Of a DNA stretch of 58,183 bases, positions 30,987-40,906 are shown in pieces; within the stretch, counting starts at the first letter, position 1, and the number at the start of each line of letters is the position of its first letter. A model generated the notes under the pieces. That model was not told the origin of the DNA, searched no databases, and was given only the letters and a program-made list of their open reading frames with translations. This stretch comes from PSLL01 sp964389705. Its GTDB lineage: Bacteria; Desulfobacterota_D; UBA1144; Nemesobacterales; CSP1-2. The position numbers and the translations under genes are program-made. The stretch is from NCBI GenBank assembly GCA_964389705.1, contig CAYMEO010000004.1, positions 1-58,183 of the forward strand, in the 5' to 3' direction.

Positions 30987-33692
30987 GTGAGCGAAAGGCC
31001 TTCTATTTTAATAGCCTGGGACGATGAGTTATCTAAGGATTTAGCTAGTATCTTAGAAAGTAGGGGATTATCTTTCTGTATTGTCAATGCAAGGCGCGAT
31101 GCGATCCAAAACCTTGGAGAAAGATTCTTTCATGTAGTTCTTGCTGATGTCTCGTTGCCTGGCAATTCCGGTATAGGAATATTAAGTGATATTAAATCTA
31201 TTTCTTCAGATACGGAGGTGATTCTAACTGCCGGGTCTGGTTCTCCTGGCATGGCTGTAGAGGCCCTGACCGAAGGTGCTTTTGCTTATTTGGAGAAGCC
31301 ACTGGATCTTGAGTACGTAGTAGCCGTCGTTTTAAAGGCGCTGGAAAAGCAGCAATTAAGGCTCCAAAGTGAGAGGAGGCTTAATCAAATCTCTTCTCTT
31401 CTTGGCGTGACAGAAGACATAAACTCTGAGTTCCATATGAGTCAGCTCCTCAGACAACTCGTCAAAAGGGCCTTAGATCTTACGGAGAGTGAATGTGGCT
31501 CTATTGCCCTTCTCCAAGGGGATAAGGTCGTGATGCGGGAGTTTTGGGACGGACAGAAGTGGCAGGATTTACATCGCTCTGAGAGCACTCAAGTCGAGAC
31601 TCTAGTCGGATCAGCTATAGAGAAGAAGATAGGCACTTTCTTTACACCACTTCCATGCCTAAGGTCTTACGTTTCTGTTCCCATAGTGGATAGAAAGGGG
31701 GGATTTTTGGGCATCATCGAGGTGTGCAATAAAAGAAGCGAGGATTCTAGCCATGGCGACGATACCCAACTCCTCGAAGGCCTTGCCCGAACTGTGGCTA
31801 TAGCCATTGAAAATCTCAGGCTTAACGAAAGCTTAAAGGTAAAATCCATCAAGATTGAGGAATTGGAACAAAAGTACAGGGCCTTAGCTCAGGATTTTAC
31901 TGATCTGATTTTTGTTGTCCAAAATAATAAATTTAGGTTTGTAAATACCAAGGCTTCTGAAATTATGCTTTATTCCCCTGAGGAACTCTACAGTTTTAAT
32001 GTTTCTGATCTTATATATCCGCCTTATAGAGACATCTTCATGCGTAATATTAAAATGCAATTAAGGGGGGAAGAAGTTCCAAGCTACGAGCTTATGTTAA
32101 TCAATAAAAACGGCGATGCTGTAGTCTTAGATGTAACTAGCCTCCTTACTGAGTATGGTGGGATGTCAGCTGTTCAACTCATTGGAAGGGATGTGACTGG
32201 AAGGAAAAAGGCCGACGAGGAGATGCTCAGACTCGGAGCAGCGGTAAAGAGCTTAAATTCTGCTGTAACAATCACAGATATGAATAGAAATATTATATAC
32301 ATTAATCCTGCCCACAAAAAGGTGTTTGGGTATGATCTTGGGGAGCTTGTGGGAAAACAAAACAGCATCCTCTATCCGTTTGATGATCCGTCTGGGATTA
32401 GTAATAAGATTTATGAGGCGGTTTTGATGGTAGGATGGGAGGGTGAAAGGCTTGGGATGAGAAAAAACGGGGAGGTGTTTCCGGTTTATGAAAAGACATC
32501 CGTTGTGAAGGATAAAGATGGACGACAGATAGCAATTGTTTCTGTAGTAGAGGACATTTCGCTGAGAAAGAGACTTGAACAGGCCCTAAGGGAATCGGAG
32601 GAGAGGTACAGGACGCTTGTTGAGACTGCAAAGAGCGCGATTATATCTGTTGATAAAGAGGGCAGGATTATACTTTTTAATCCTGCGGCAGAGGAGCTCT
32701 TTGGGTATTCGATAGATGAAGTAAAGGGAAAAGAGTTAACTATCCTTATACCCGAAAGGTATAGAGACCTCTATAGGGTGGGGTTTAAGGGTTACATTGA
32801 AACAGGCTTCTCTGACATATTGGGAAGGACCGTCGAGTTCTTAGGACTCAAAAAAGGTGGAGAGGAATTCCCAATCCAAGTTTCGATTTCTGCCTGCAAG
32901 ATCAGTGGGAATACTGTTTTTACAGCCATCATATTTGACATTACGGAAAGAAAGAACCTTCAGGAGCAACTCATTCAGTCTGAAAAAATGGCAGCGGTAG
33001 GACAACTTATTTCCGGAGTTACACACGAAATTAATAATCCGCTTACTGTTGTTATGGGATACGCCGAGGTGCTACTTTCAGAGCCAAACTTAGATAAAGG
33101 GGCAAGAAAAGCACTTCAGGCAATCTATGACGAATCAAATAGGTGTAAGAAGGTAGTTCAGAATCTGCTCTCATTTGCTCGTAAGCACAGTCCTGAAAGA
33201 GAATACGCCTATATAAACGAGGTCTTGGAAAGGACTCTGAGCCTTAAGGAATATGACTTGAGAAAGAATAAAATAGAGGTTATAAAGAATCTTGAAACAA
33301 GCCTGCCAGCGCTAATGGTGGATCCAAATCAAATCCAACAGGTTTTTCTCAACCTCATTAATAATGCGGAGCAGGCTATGGCTGAAAACGACGGCAAGAG
33401 ACAGCTTGTTATAGAGAGCAGGGTTAAGAATGGAGAAAATAGGGTTAATCCTGAAGGCGAGGTAGTAGAGATTTTATTTAGGGACAATGGCCCAGGGATT
33501 TCAAGTAAGAATCTAAAAAAGATATTCGATCCATTCTTTACAACCAAACCGGTTGGCAAGGGTACAGGGCTTGGGCTTTCCGTTTCTTATGGAATTATAA
33601 AGGAGCACGGAGGAGAGATCTATGCCCTGAGTGAAGAAGGTAGGGGAGCAACATTTGTTATTGAATTACCTATAGTTAAAGAGATTAGCTAA
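30987..33692 (+). CDS. Soluble receiver-GAF-PAS(3)-histidine kinase
   Basis: Domains in order: an N-terminal receiver (about 5-120) with an intact acidic pair (WDDE), phosphoacceptor Asp in VVLADVSLPG, Thr in ILTAGSG and Lys in YLEKPL; a GAF domain (about 135-280); three PAS domains (about 290-405, 410-525, 535-655); a HisKA dimerisation helix with GVTHEINNPLTVV (about 670-740); and a GHKL ATPase (NLINNAEQAM, DNGPGISS, FFTTKPVGKGTGLGLS). No membrane segment is present, so it senses cytoplasmic signals. The GTG start has AGGAGAGGG upstream. No response regulator is adjacent. The receiver may be the input from another kinase. Confidence 0.93.
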   Translation: MSERPSILIAWDDELSKDLASILESRGLSFCIVNARRDAIQNLGERFFHVVLADVSLPGNSGIGILSDIKSISSDTEVILTAGSGSPGMAVEALTEGAFAYLEKPLDLEYVVAVVLKALEKQQLRLQSERRLNQISSLLGVTEDINSEFHMSQLLRQLVKRALDLTESECGSIALLQGDKVVMREFWDGQKWQDLHRSESTQVETLVGSAIEKKIGTFFTPLPCLRSYVSVPIVDRKGGFLGIIEVCNKRSEDSSHGDDTQLLEGLARTVAIAIENLRLNESLKVKSIKIEELEQKYRALAQDFTDLIFVVQNNKFRFVNTKASEIMLYSPEELYSFNVSDLIYPPYRDIFMRNIKMQLRGEEVPSYELMLINKNGDAVVLDVTSLLTEYGGMSAVQLIGRDVTGRKKADEEMLRLGAAVKSLNSAVTITDMNRNIIYINPAHKKVFGYDLGELVGKQNSILYPFDDPSGISNKIYEAVLMVGWEGERLGMRKNGEVFPVYEKTSVVKDKDGRQIAIVSVVEDISLRKRLEQALRESEERYRTLVETAKSAIISVDKEGRIILFNPAAEELFGYSIDEVKGKELTILIPERYRDLYRVGFKGYIETGFSDILGRTVEFLGLKKGGEEFPIQVSISACKISGNTVFTAIIFDITERKNLQEQLIQSEKMAAVGQLISGVTHEINNPLTVVMGYAEVLLSEPNLDKGARKALQAIYDESNRCKKVVQNLLSFARKHSPEREYAYINEVLERTLSLKEYDLRKNKIEVIKNLETSLPALMVDPNQIQQVFLNLINNAEQAMAENDGKRQLVIESRVKNGENRVNPEGEVVEILFRDNGPGISSKNLKKIFDPFFTTKPVGKGTGLGLSVSYGIIKEHGGEIYALSEEGRGATFVIELPIVKEIS

Positions 33693-33804
33693 ATAGGATT
33701 CTAGATATGAAATTGAGTGATTGTCCACATACATTGAGACTGCGTTTCAGGTTTTATTAACTTATCCACAGTTTATTAGAGCCTACTTTAGAGTATTTCA
33801 TAAT

Positions 33805-34968
33805 CTACTTTAGGAAAAATAGGTAATTAACTATCTTCTTTGGTATTTTCATAAAAATATCTCTATATGGATGTCCGGATACCAAGGCCTTAATTAAGTC
33901 TTCATTTATCAGGTTCTTCTTTATACCCAGATTATATATTATAGGGGTTAAATTATAAAAAAACATAGATATATATTTCGCATACTTAAGATCTTTTATA
34001 ATTTCATTGTTGATCAATTTTGTGTATCTATCCAGCCCAGCATGATTCCACTTTAGGCTTTCTGCAATTACCCATGCTGCTATTTGTCCACTTCTCAACC
34101 CAAAATATATGCCCTCTCCTGTGATCGGGTCGGCAAGGCCGGCAGCATCTCCTATAATTAACCCTCTTTTTGTATTTAAGGGCTCACTCATTCCCCCTAT
34201 TGGAATCTGATATCCTAGAAGGGAGCAACATATAAAGTTCCTATATAGCCCCTTTTTCTCCATATATGTGGAGAAATATCTCTTAATCTCTTTTATCTTA
34301 GGCAATGTCGTAAATACCCCAACCGAGAGGTGGTCCTTTTTGGGAAATATCCAACCATAACCCTTAGGAATAATATTAAAATCAATGTGTATAGAGCCAT
34401 GGTATTTAGATAAGTCGGCATCCCTACCACTGTTTGGAAAAACCTCTCCTTCTATAGCAACCCCGAGCCTTGGTTTCTTTCTAAGACCAAGAGAACGAGC
34501 CACAAAACTCCTCACTCCATCTGCTCCAACAACTATTTTTGATCTAAAATCCCCTTTATCGGTCTTTATAAGAACGTGATCAGAGGATTCTTCTATTGAG
34601 ATGACCTTTGTCCGGTCAAGAAGACATGCACCATTATCTATGGATTTTTGGATGAGGAAGTAATCAAATCTGTCCCTCATTACCATTGTAATGATGGGAA
34701 AGGAGACCCCCTTAGAGAATCCGCGACTGTGGTTGAGGGTTAAATGGATGTTATATGTGTAATCTTCAGCTAAGGTGTGTAGGTCTTTGGGTAGAATATC
34801 TACTGCCTTTTTTGTCAGCCCTCCTGCACAGACTTTGTATCTTGGGAGTTTTTCTTTCTCTATTATGAGAACGTTTAAGCCCCTTTTTGACAACTCATAG
34901 GTGCACATTCCGCCCGCAGGGCCTGCTCCTACAATAATTACATCGTAGTCGGTGTGAGGGTTATACAT
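33805..34968 (-). CDS. Geranylgeranyl reductase family FAD-dependent oxidoreductase
   Basis: An N-terminal Rossmann motif (DVIIVGAGPAGGMCTYELSK) is followed by KVCAGGLTKKAVDILP, the cysteine-containing motif typical of this family, and by the second FAD motif GLIIGDAAGLADPITGEGIYF. Members reduce isoprenoid chains of lipids, quinones or chlorophyll, or hydroxylate aromatic compounds. The 388 residues match. I start at ATG 34968 because the TTG at 34992 adds only eight non-conserved residues. Near the radical SAM pair such an enzyme could act in isoprenoid lipid metabolism, but it is not in an operon with them. Confidence 0.88.
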   Translation of the reverse strand: MYNPHTDYDVIIVGAGPAGGMCTYELSKRGLNVLIIEKEKLPRYKVCAGGLTKKAVDILPKDLHTLAEDYTYNIHLTLNHSRGFSKGVSFPIITMVMRDRFDYFLIQKSIDNGACLLDRTKVISIEESSDHVLIKTDKGDFRSKIVVGADGVRSFVARSLGLRKKPRLGVAIEGEVFPNSGRDADLSKYHGSIHIDFNIIPKGYGWIFPKKDHLSVGVFTTLPKIKEIKRYFSTYMEKKGLYRNFICCSLLGYQIPIGGMSEPLNTKRGLIIGDAAGLADPITGEGIYFGLRSGQIAAWVIAESLKWNHAGLDRYTKLINNEIIKDLKYAKYISMFFYNLTPIIYNLGIKKNLINEDLIKALVSGHPYRDIFMKIPKKIVNYLFFLK

Positions 34969-35105
34969 CAGAGCCTGTTTATTTAACCGCAAATGGGCAC
35001 GAATATATACAATCAGGAGAATGCAGTAGACAGAATATGGGGAAAGCCCTCAAGTCTCTGCATCCTGATTATTTTCATCTGTGTTATTCATAGCTAAAAT
35101 CAAAA

Positions 35106-36383
35106 TTAAGAAATCCTCTCTATATTTCCCATATATGGAACGAGAATCTTCGGAATTATGACCGAGCCATCTGGTTCTTGGTAGTTTTCAAGTATTGCAA
35201 CGACGGTTCTTCCTACGGCAAGCCCAGAGCCATTTAGGGTATGAAGAAATCGGGGTTTTCCTCCCTCTTTTGGGCGGTATCTGATGTTTGCCCTTCTTGC
35301 CTGAAAGTCCTCGAAGTTGCTGCATGAGGATATTTCTCTATAAGTGTTTTCGCTTGGAATCCAGACCTCTATATCGTATGTCTTTGCCGATGAAAATCCC
35401 ATATCCCCTGTGCAAAGGATTACGATTCGATAAGGAAGCTCGAGGAGCTCAAGCACATGCGCGGCGTCTCTTGTAAGAGACTCAAGCTCGTCATAAGAAT
35501 TCTCCGGGGATGAAAACTTTACAAGCTCAACCTTGTTAAACTGGTGCTGTCTTATGATTCCACGCACGTCCTTTCCATAAGAGCCTGCCTCACGTCTGAA
35601 GCACGGCGTGTATGCTGCGTATCTTTTGGGAAGCTCTTCCTCTTTTAGAATCTCATCTCTATGTATGTTCGTTACGGGAACCTCTGCCGTGGGGACAAGA
35701 AAGAAGTCTGTTCCTTCGATACGAAAAAGGTCGCCTTCAAACTTGGGGAGATTTCCAGTTCCGATAAAGCTGTCTCGATTTGCCATAAACGGTGGGAGCA
35801 CCTCTGTATAGCCGTGTTCATTTGTATGGAGATCAATCATGAAATTTATAAGTGCTCTCTCAAGCCTCGCCCCTAACCCCTTGTAGAGCGCGAATCTCCC
35901 TCCCGTGATTTTTGCGGCTCTATCGAGATCAAGGATGTCGAGCCTCTTACCGATCTCTACATGGTCTTTGGGTTCAAAACCGAATTCCCTGGGTTGTCCC
36001 CAGCGTTTTATCTCAACATTATCAGAGGAGTCTCTTCCAAATGGAACTGAGGCGTGGGGCAGATTTGGAATCCTAAGGAGAAACTCCTTAAATTCCTTCT
36101 CGATCTCATTTCTCTTTTCTCCGAGTTCTTTAATCTTTTCCGATATTCCTTTGAGTTCTGTCTGGAGTTTTTCTGCCTCTTCATCTTTCTTCTGCCTCTT
36201 GAGCTCCCCGACTCTTTTTGAATTGGTGTTTCTTAGGTATTCGAGCTTCTCAACCTCGGCTATCGTCTTTTTCCTTTCTTCATCGAGTGAAAGAAACCTG
36301 TCAAAATCTATATTGACCCCGCGCTCTTCCATCTTTTTCTTCACGTAATCTAGATTCTCTTTTATGAATCTTGGATCGAGCAT
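35106..36383 (-). CDS. serS: Serine--tRNA ligase
   Basis: This class II synthetase charges tRNA-Ser and tRNA-Sec. The N-terminal coiled-coil arm that grips the long variable loop covers about residues 25-100 (charged heptads such as EEAEKLQTELKGISEKIKEL). Class II motif 2 (PCFRREAGSYGKD) and motif 3 (NGSGLAVGRTVVAILENYQ) are intact, as is the serine-binding TAEVPVTN. The 425-residue length is standard. It ends 122 bases before the geranylgeranyl-reductase-family gene start. The 160 bases upstream, before the rtcB end, contain no gene. Confidence 0.97.
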   Translation of the reverse strand: MLDPRFIKENLDYVKKKMEERGVNIDFDRFLSLDEERKKTIAEVEKLEYLRNTNSKRVGELKRQKKDEEAEKLQTELKGISEKIKELGEKRNEIEKEFKEFLLRIPNLPHASVPFGRDSSDNVEIKRWGQPREFGFEPKDHVEIGKRLDILDLDRAAKITGGRFALYKGLGARLERALINFMIDLHTNEHGYTEVLPPFMANRDSFIGTGNLPKFEGDLFRIEGTDFFLVPTAEVPVTNIHRDEILKEEELPKRYAAYTPCFRREAGSYGKDVRGIIRQHQFNKVELVKFSSPENSYDELESLTRDAAHVLELLELPYRIVILCTGDMGFSSAKTYDIEVWIPSENTYREISSCSNFEDFQARRANIRYRPKEGGKPRFLHTLNGSGLAVGRTVVAILENYQEPDGSVIIPKILVPYMGNIERIS

Positions 36384-36543
36384 CTTTTTATCTTACCCTG
36401 TTCTAGGAGCAAATTAATATTAAGGTTTTTCAAATCTTATACCATTAATATTCTATCTAACCTAGAAGTGGTCTCCAAGGTTCGGATATTTCTGTTAGAG
36501 GAGATATGGTAATTTGTGGATTTCATAATTTAATGACACTATT

Positions 36544-37986
36544 TTATCCTTTTATAACCCCAATCGGTCTCAGTCGCGCTACCTTTCTGGCAATCCCGGC
36601 GTTATGCACGACATCGCAGACATCTTCCACATATTTGTATGCCTCTGGCATCTCTTCAATCACGGTTCTTTTTCCTTTTGCCATTATGACAATCCCCTTC
36701 TCTTCGAGCTCAGTAAAGAGGTCTCTGCCCTTTGCCCTTCTTACTGCCTCATTTCTAGAGAGCATTCTACCTGCTCCATGACAGCTTGTTCCAAACGTCT
36801 CTTCCAGTGCTGCCTCGGTTCCTACAAGGATGAATGACGCCCTTCCCATATCGCCTGGAATAAGCACGGGCTGACCCACGCCTCTATAGATTTCGGGTAC
36901 TAGTGGATGCCCTTTGGGAAATGCCCTTGTCGCCCCTTTTCTGTGGACACATAGCTTTCTTATTTTTCCATTTACATTGTGCTCTTCGAACTTCGCGATG
37001 TTATGACTTACATCATAGAGGAGTTGCCCTCCTAGTTCCCTTGGTCCTATTTTAAGTACATTATAGAAGGCCTCTCTTGCCGAAGACATTATAATCTGCC
37101 TGTTTACCCATGCATAGTTTACAGCCGCTGCAAATGCTGAGAGATAGTCTCTACCTTCCTTAGACCTAATGTGTGCGCAGGCAAGCTGTTTATCGGGGAG
37201 GTTAATCCCTTCTCGCCTCATGTAAGAGATCATCTTGTCAATGTAATCTGTGCATATTTGATGGCCGAACCCACGTGAGCCGCAGTGGATCTGCACGCAT
37301 ACTTGATCCTTGAAAAGCCCAAATGCATCAGCAATAGCAGGATTATAAATCCTATCTACGATATCTACTTCAAGAAAGTGATTTCCTGAGCCGAGTGTGC
37401 CGAGTTCGTCCTTTCCTCTTTCATAGGCCTTTTCGCTTATGACATCCGGATCGCCTCCGTGAAACGTCCCGTAATCCTCAATCCTCTCTAAATCCTCTGT
37501 CTCTCCCCATCCCTTCTCAATTGCCCATTTTGTGCCCTTCTCAATGAGTGATTTGTAGTCTCCTTTTGAGAGCCTGATTTTCCCACCGATTCCAAATCCA
37601 CATGGAACCCGATGGAAGAGTTCAGAGATGAGTTCTTTGAGTTTCGGCCTTACATCCTCTTCATTTAGATTTGTTTTCATCAGCCTTACGCCGCAGTTAA
37701 TATCGTATCCCACTCCTCCAGGAGAGATTACCCCTTCTTCTGCATCCATAGCGGCAACTCCGCCTATTGGGAATCCGTATCCCCAATGAATGTCGGGCAT
37801 TGCAATAGAGTATTTTTGAATTCCTGGAAGGTGGGCTACATTTACTACCTGTTCAAGAGATTTGTCTTTCTGAATATCCCTTATCATACTCTCGCTTGCA
37901 TAAACCCTTCCGGGAACAAGCATATGCCCCGCCTTGGGAATTTCCCAAAGGTAATCGTGTAGTTTTATTAACTTAATCTCATTCAT
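36544..37986 (-). CDS. rtcB: RNA-splicing ligase RtcB
   Basis: RtcB joins RNA 2',3'-cyclic phosphate or 3'-phosphate ends to 5'-hydroxyl ends with GTP and manganese. The 480 residues contain the metal/guanylylation motifs: Cys98 in GYDINCGVRLMKTN, LGSGNHFLEVDIV, HCGSRGFGHQI, the histidine in YDVSHNIAKFE, and HGAGRMLSR near the guanylylated histidine. It follows the archease gene by 62 bases in the same direction, so the ligase and its activator are probably cotranscribed. Bacterial RtcB serves tRNA or rRNA repair. No rtcA or rtcR regulator is present here. Confidence 0.95.
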   Translation of the reverse strand: MNEIKLIKLHDYLWEIPKAGHMLVPGRVYASESMIRDIQKDKSLEQVVNVAHLPGIQKYSIAMPDIHWGYGFPIGGVAAMDAEEGVISPGGVGYDINCGVRLMKTNLNEEDVRPKLKELISELFHRVPCGFGIGGKIRLSKGDYKSLIEKGTKWAIEKGWGETEDLERIEDYGTFHGGDPDVISEKAYERGKDELGTLGSGNHFLEVDIVDRIYNPAIADAFGLFKDQVCVQIHCGSRGFGHQICTDYIDKMISYMRREGINLPDKQLACAHIRSKEGRDYLSAFAAAVNYAWVNRQIIMSSAREAFYNVLKIGPRELGGQLLYDVSHNIAKFEEHNVNGKIRKLCVHRKGATRAFPKGHPLVPEIYRGVGQPVLIPGDMGRASFILVGTEAALEETFGTSCHGAGRMLSRNEAVRRAKGRDLFTELEEKGIVIMAKGKRTVIEEMPEAYKYVEDVCDVVHNAGIARKVARLRPIGVIKG

Positions 37987-38048
37987 GGCCTCTCACCCCG
38001 CTGTTATTTGTGGAAGTATCTAGTAAAGTAAAGGCGTTAAGAGACAGT

Positions 38049-38462
38049 CTATATATCAAATACTATATCTACTTTTAATTTATCATCTAAGTGCTCTATT
38101 TTCAAATTGTGATGCGTTACGGCTTTAATATCCATTGTGATTTCATGTCTTTCCATATCAACGCTCTCACCAAAGGCTTTTCCATGTATTTCGGTTTTGT
38201 TAATAGTCTGTATTTCAAAATCTCGAAAGATCATTCTCCTTACCTTGTGAATAAATAGAATTTCATCAAGCCAGTGAACAAGGAGTTCCTCTTGCGTTTC
38301 TCCTTGGGCTTTGAATTCAATCTCTTGAGACGGATTTACCTTTTCTCTGTCTGTGATTATATCCATCATAGCCCGTGCGGCGTTTTTTAAAAGTTCCTCG
38401 AATGATTTCCCGTAAACCCTTACGCATATATCCGCTGTGTGATCGAGTATTTCGTAGTCCAT
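38049..38462 (-). CDS. Archease, RtcB activator
   Basis: Archease speeds RtcB guanylylation and multiple turnover. The 137-residue product opens with YEILDHTADICVRVYGKSFEELL, the family signature with a metal-binding aspartate, and has LLVHWLDEILFIH in the middle and a C-terminal HHNLKIEHLDDKLKVDIVFD. It lies directly upstream of rtcB, as in many archaea and bacteria where the two form a functional pair. Confidence 0.93.
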   Translation of the reverse strand: MDYEILDHTADICVRVYGKSFEELLKNAARAMMDIITDREKVNPSQEIEFKAQGETQEELLVHWLDEILFIHKVRRMIFRDFEIQTINKTEIHGKAFGESVDMERHEITMDIKAVTHHNLKIEHLDDKLKVDIVFDI

Positions 38463-38581
38463 ATTGTGATTTATATGAGATTGTTTCTAATTACTAAAGA
38501 TTACCATACATTGGAGGTCTCGGTTTTTAGGGGGATTGGGTGATCCCTAATGCGTGGTTCATGAAGATGGGATAGGGGTAC

Positions 38582-40783
38582 TCATTTTACAATCTCCTCA
38601 ATGAGCTTGCGGACTTCTATATAATTACGCAGATTGAATTTGGCATAAGATGGAGCTATTCCAATTTTGATCGAGTATGCTGTTTGGGGAAGGATTCTGA
38701 ATAAATCTTCGTCTGTCCAGTCATCCCCCGCTGCCAGTATAAAATCGAAATTGTCCTTTGAAAGGAAATACATGCCGGCAGCGGCTTTGTTTACGCCCGC
38801 ATTTCTGATTTCTACTGCTTTGCTTCCTTGCAATATTTGGACATCTATATTGGCCGTAAAATGGATTAAATCGTCTGTGAGTTCTTTTACCCTTACGGAG
38901 GCAAGCTCAGGGTCTGAGCTGCGGTAATGCCATACAATAGAAAACTCTCTTTCTTCCACAAAGGAGCCTGGTAGTCTGTCTACATACATTTTAAGTATAG
39001 GGAGTAATTGCAACATCCACTCTGGCGTTAGTGGTTTTATTAAATGCCAGTTTTCATGCTTTTCTTTTATCCATACGCCGTTCTCTGCTACCAATCCTAT
39101 TTTAAGTGCGCCGAACCAGTCTTGAAGAGTATTTTTGTTTTGCTCACTCATTATGATAACATTACTATTGGGCTTTTCCGCAATACATCTGAGGAGTTTT
39201 AAAACCTCCTCATCCGGTCTTGATATATCTGGATATTCCGTAAGTGGAACGAGTGTTCCGTTGTAATCTAAAAAAATGAGTCTTCGGTTAGACTTAATAA
39301 AATCCCTCAATATCTGTTTTCTCATAGGAGCACTTAATAGCTTCACATTGAATTTCTCTTGTTCTTTCTTTATGGAGAGTAGTCTCTCAATGAAATCATC
39401 GGCCCAGCGAATCACATCGTAGTTTTGCAGTCGCTTCTGCATGATCTGATTACGTCTTATCTGTTCATCTTGTGGCATCTCCAGTGCTTCCTTTATGGCC
39501 TCTGATATTTCTTCTATATTGTTGGGATTGATGATAATTGCCTCACCGAGTTCCTTCGAAGCACCTGCCATTTCACTAAGAATCAAAACGCCTGTTCTAT
39601 CCGTTCTAGTTGCAATGTATTCCTTTGCTATGAGATTCATCCCGTCTCTTAGCGGGGTAATCAAGGCGACATCGCTAGCGGTGTATAGGGCAACCAATGG
39701 TTGGAAAGGCAGAAATCTGTATTTGTACCATATAGGTGTCCAACCAATGGTGCTGAATTGTCCATTAATTTTTCCTACGAGTTCATCTATTCTGTTTTTC
39801 ATCTGTTCATAGTGCTCTACACCTATACGAGAGGGAACAACTACTAAAACTAGGTTTACTTTCGTGTGCCACTGTGGATTTTTCTCAAGGAATAATTCAA
39901 AACTCTGTAAGCGGTTGATGATACCCTTTGTATAGTCGAGTCGGTCTATCGAGAGGATAACCTTGGAATCTGCCAATGTCTCTTTAATCTTATCTCTCTC
40001 CTTTTGTATTTCTGGACTATTTGCGGCGCTATAAAATCTCTTAAAATCTATACCCATTGGAAATGTATCTACTTTTACGATTCGCTCTCCTACAATTATC
40101 TTTCCCAAATCGTGTTCATAACCTAAAATACGTAGGACACAACTTAAGAAATATTGGGTGTAATCATGTGTGTGAAAGCCTATTAGATCGGCTCCTAGAA
40201 TTCCATTCAGTATGTCTATACGCCATTTTTTGGGGAGGAGCCGAAATATTTCATATGATGGAAATGGAATATGTAGAAAAAAACCTATTGACACATCGGG
40301 CATCTTTTCTCTTAGCAGCCTCGGAAGGAGCATGAGATGGTAGTCGTGTATCCATACTATATCGTCCGATTTTATGGTTTCCATAACTGCATTACAGAAT
40401 GTTTCATTTACATCTCTGTAATGAGTCCAATAATCTGCATTGTATATGGCATAAGAAGGAAAATAGTGAAAAAGTGGCCAGATGGTTTTATTGCAGAACC
40501 CATGGTAGAACTTCTCCATTACCTTTTCCGAGAGAAAAACAGGATAGGCCTGAAGTTCCGAAAGCGCCCTTTTTGCCGATTCTTTTTTTGTTTTGCTGCT
40601 AACTGTAATCCCTGGCCAGCCGATCCATATATATTCTGAACTGGTAAATGAGGAACTCTTTAAGGAATCTAAATACGCACTTAAACCTGAGACAAGGCCT
40701 CCTACGCTTTGCCGGAATCTCAATCTCCCCTTTTTTTCTACTACGGTAATGGGAAGTCTGTTTGATACTAATAATAACCTCAT
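38582..40783 (-). CDS. Trehalose-6-phosphate synthase fused to a degenerate trehalose-phosphatase domain
   Basis: The N-terminal GT20 half (about 1-470) has intact synthase motifs: SNRLP, SVGGLVSGL, WIHDYHLMLLP, HIPFPSYE, SIDRLDYTKGI and TPLRDGMNLIAKEY. The C-terminal half (about 495-733) resembles trehalose-6-phosphate phosphatase but has changed catalytic residues. Motif I is LDYNGTL (Asp506, then Asn508 where the second Asp should be), SGR is replaced by SEQ, and the AEHG region reads AENG. The later GDDWTDED motif is kept. I start at ATG 40783; the ATG at 40798 would add five residues. No second phosphatase gene is in the window. Confidence 0.92.
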   Translation of the reverse strand: MRLLLVSNRLPITVVEKKGRLRFRQSVGGLVSGLSAYLDSLKSSSFTSSEYIWIGWPGITVSSKTKKESAKRALSELQAYPVFLSEKVMEKFYHGFCNKTIWPLFHYFPSYAIYNADYWTHYRDVNETFCNAVMETIKSDDIVWIHDYHLMLLPRLLREKMPDVSIGFFLHIPFPSYEIFRLLPKKWRIDILNGILGADLIGFHTHDYTQYFLSCVLRILGYEHDLGKIIVGERIVKVDTFPMGIDFKRFYSAANSPEIQKERDKIKETLADSKVILSIDRLDYTKGIINRLQSFELFLEKNPQWHTKVNLVLVVVPSRIGVEHYEQMKNRIDELVGKINGQFSTIGWTPIWYKYRFLPFQPLVALYTASDVALITPLRDGMNLIAKEYIATRTDRTGVLILSEMAGASKELGEAIIINPNNIEEISEAIKEALEMPQDEQIRRNQIMQKRLQNYDVIRWADDFIERLLSIKKEQEKFNVKLLSAPMRKQILRDFIKSNRRLIFLDYNGTLVPLTEYPDISRPDEEVLKLLRCIAEKPNSNVIIMSEQNKNTLQDWFGALKIGLVAENGVWIKEKHENWHLIKPLTPEWMLQLLPILKMYVDRLPGSFVEEREFSIVWHYRSSDPELASVRVKELTDDLIHFTANIDVQILQGSKAVEIRNAGVNKAAAGMYFLSKDNFDFILAAGDDWTDEDLFRILPQTAYSIKIGIAPSYAKFNLRNYIEVRKLIEEIVK

Positions 40784-40906
40784 GTACCAACCCTTCAAAC
40801 CATCTTTGGTATAAAGCTTTCTTTAAAAAATTGTCACATAGGGAATAATCACTTTCAAGCAAAATCTCTATTACTTGTAACCTTTCTATAGGGCTTTACA
40901 CTTGTT

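Noticed and set aside
36506..36837. Plus-strand frames opposite the rtcB 3' end
   Set aside because: They mirror conserved RtcB coding sequence and have no ribosome sites.
40599..40862. Minus-strand frame overlapping the start of the trehalose gene
   Set aside because: It is out of frame with a well-defined glycosyltransferase N-terminus and has no own features.
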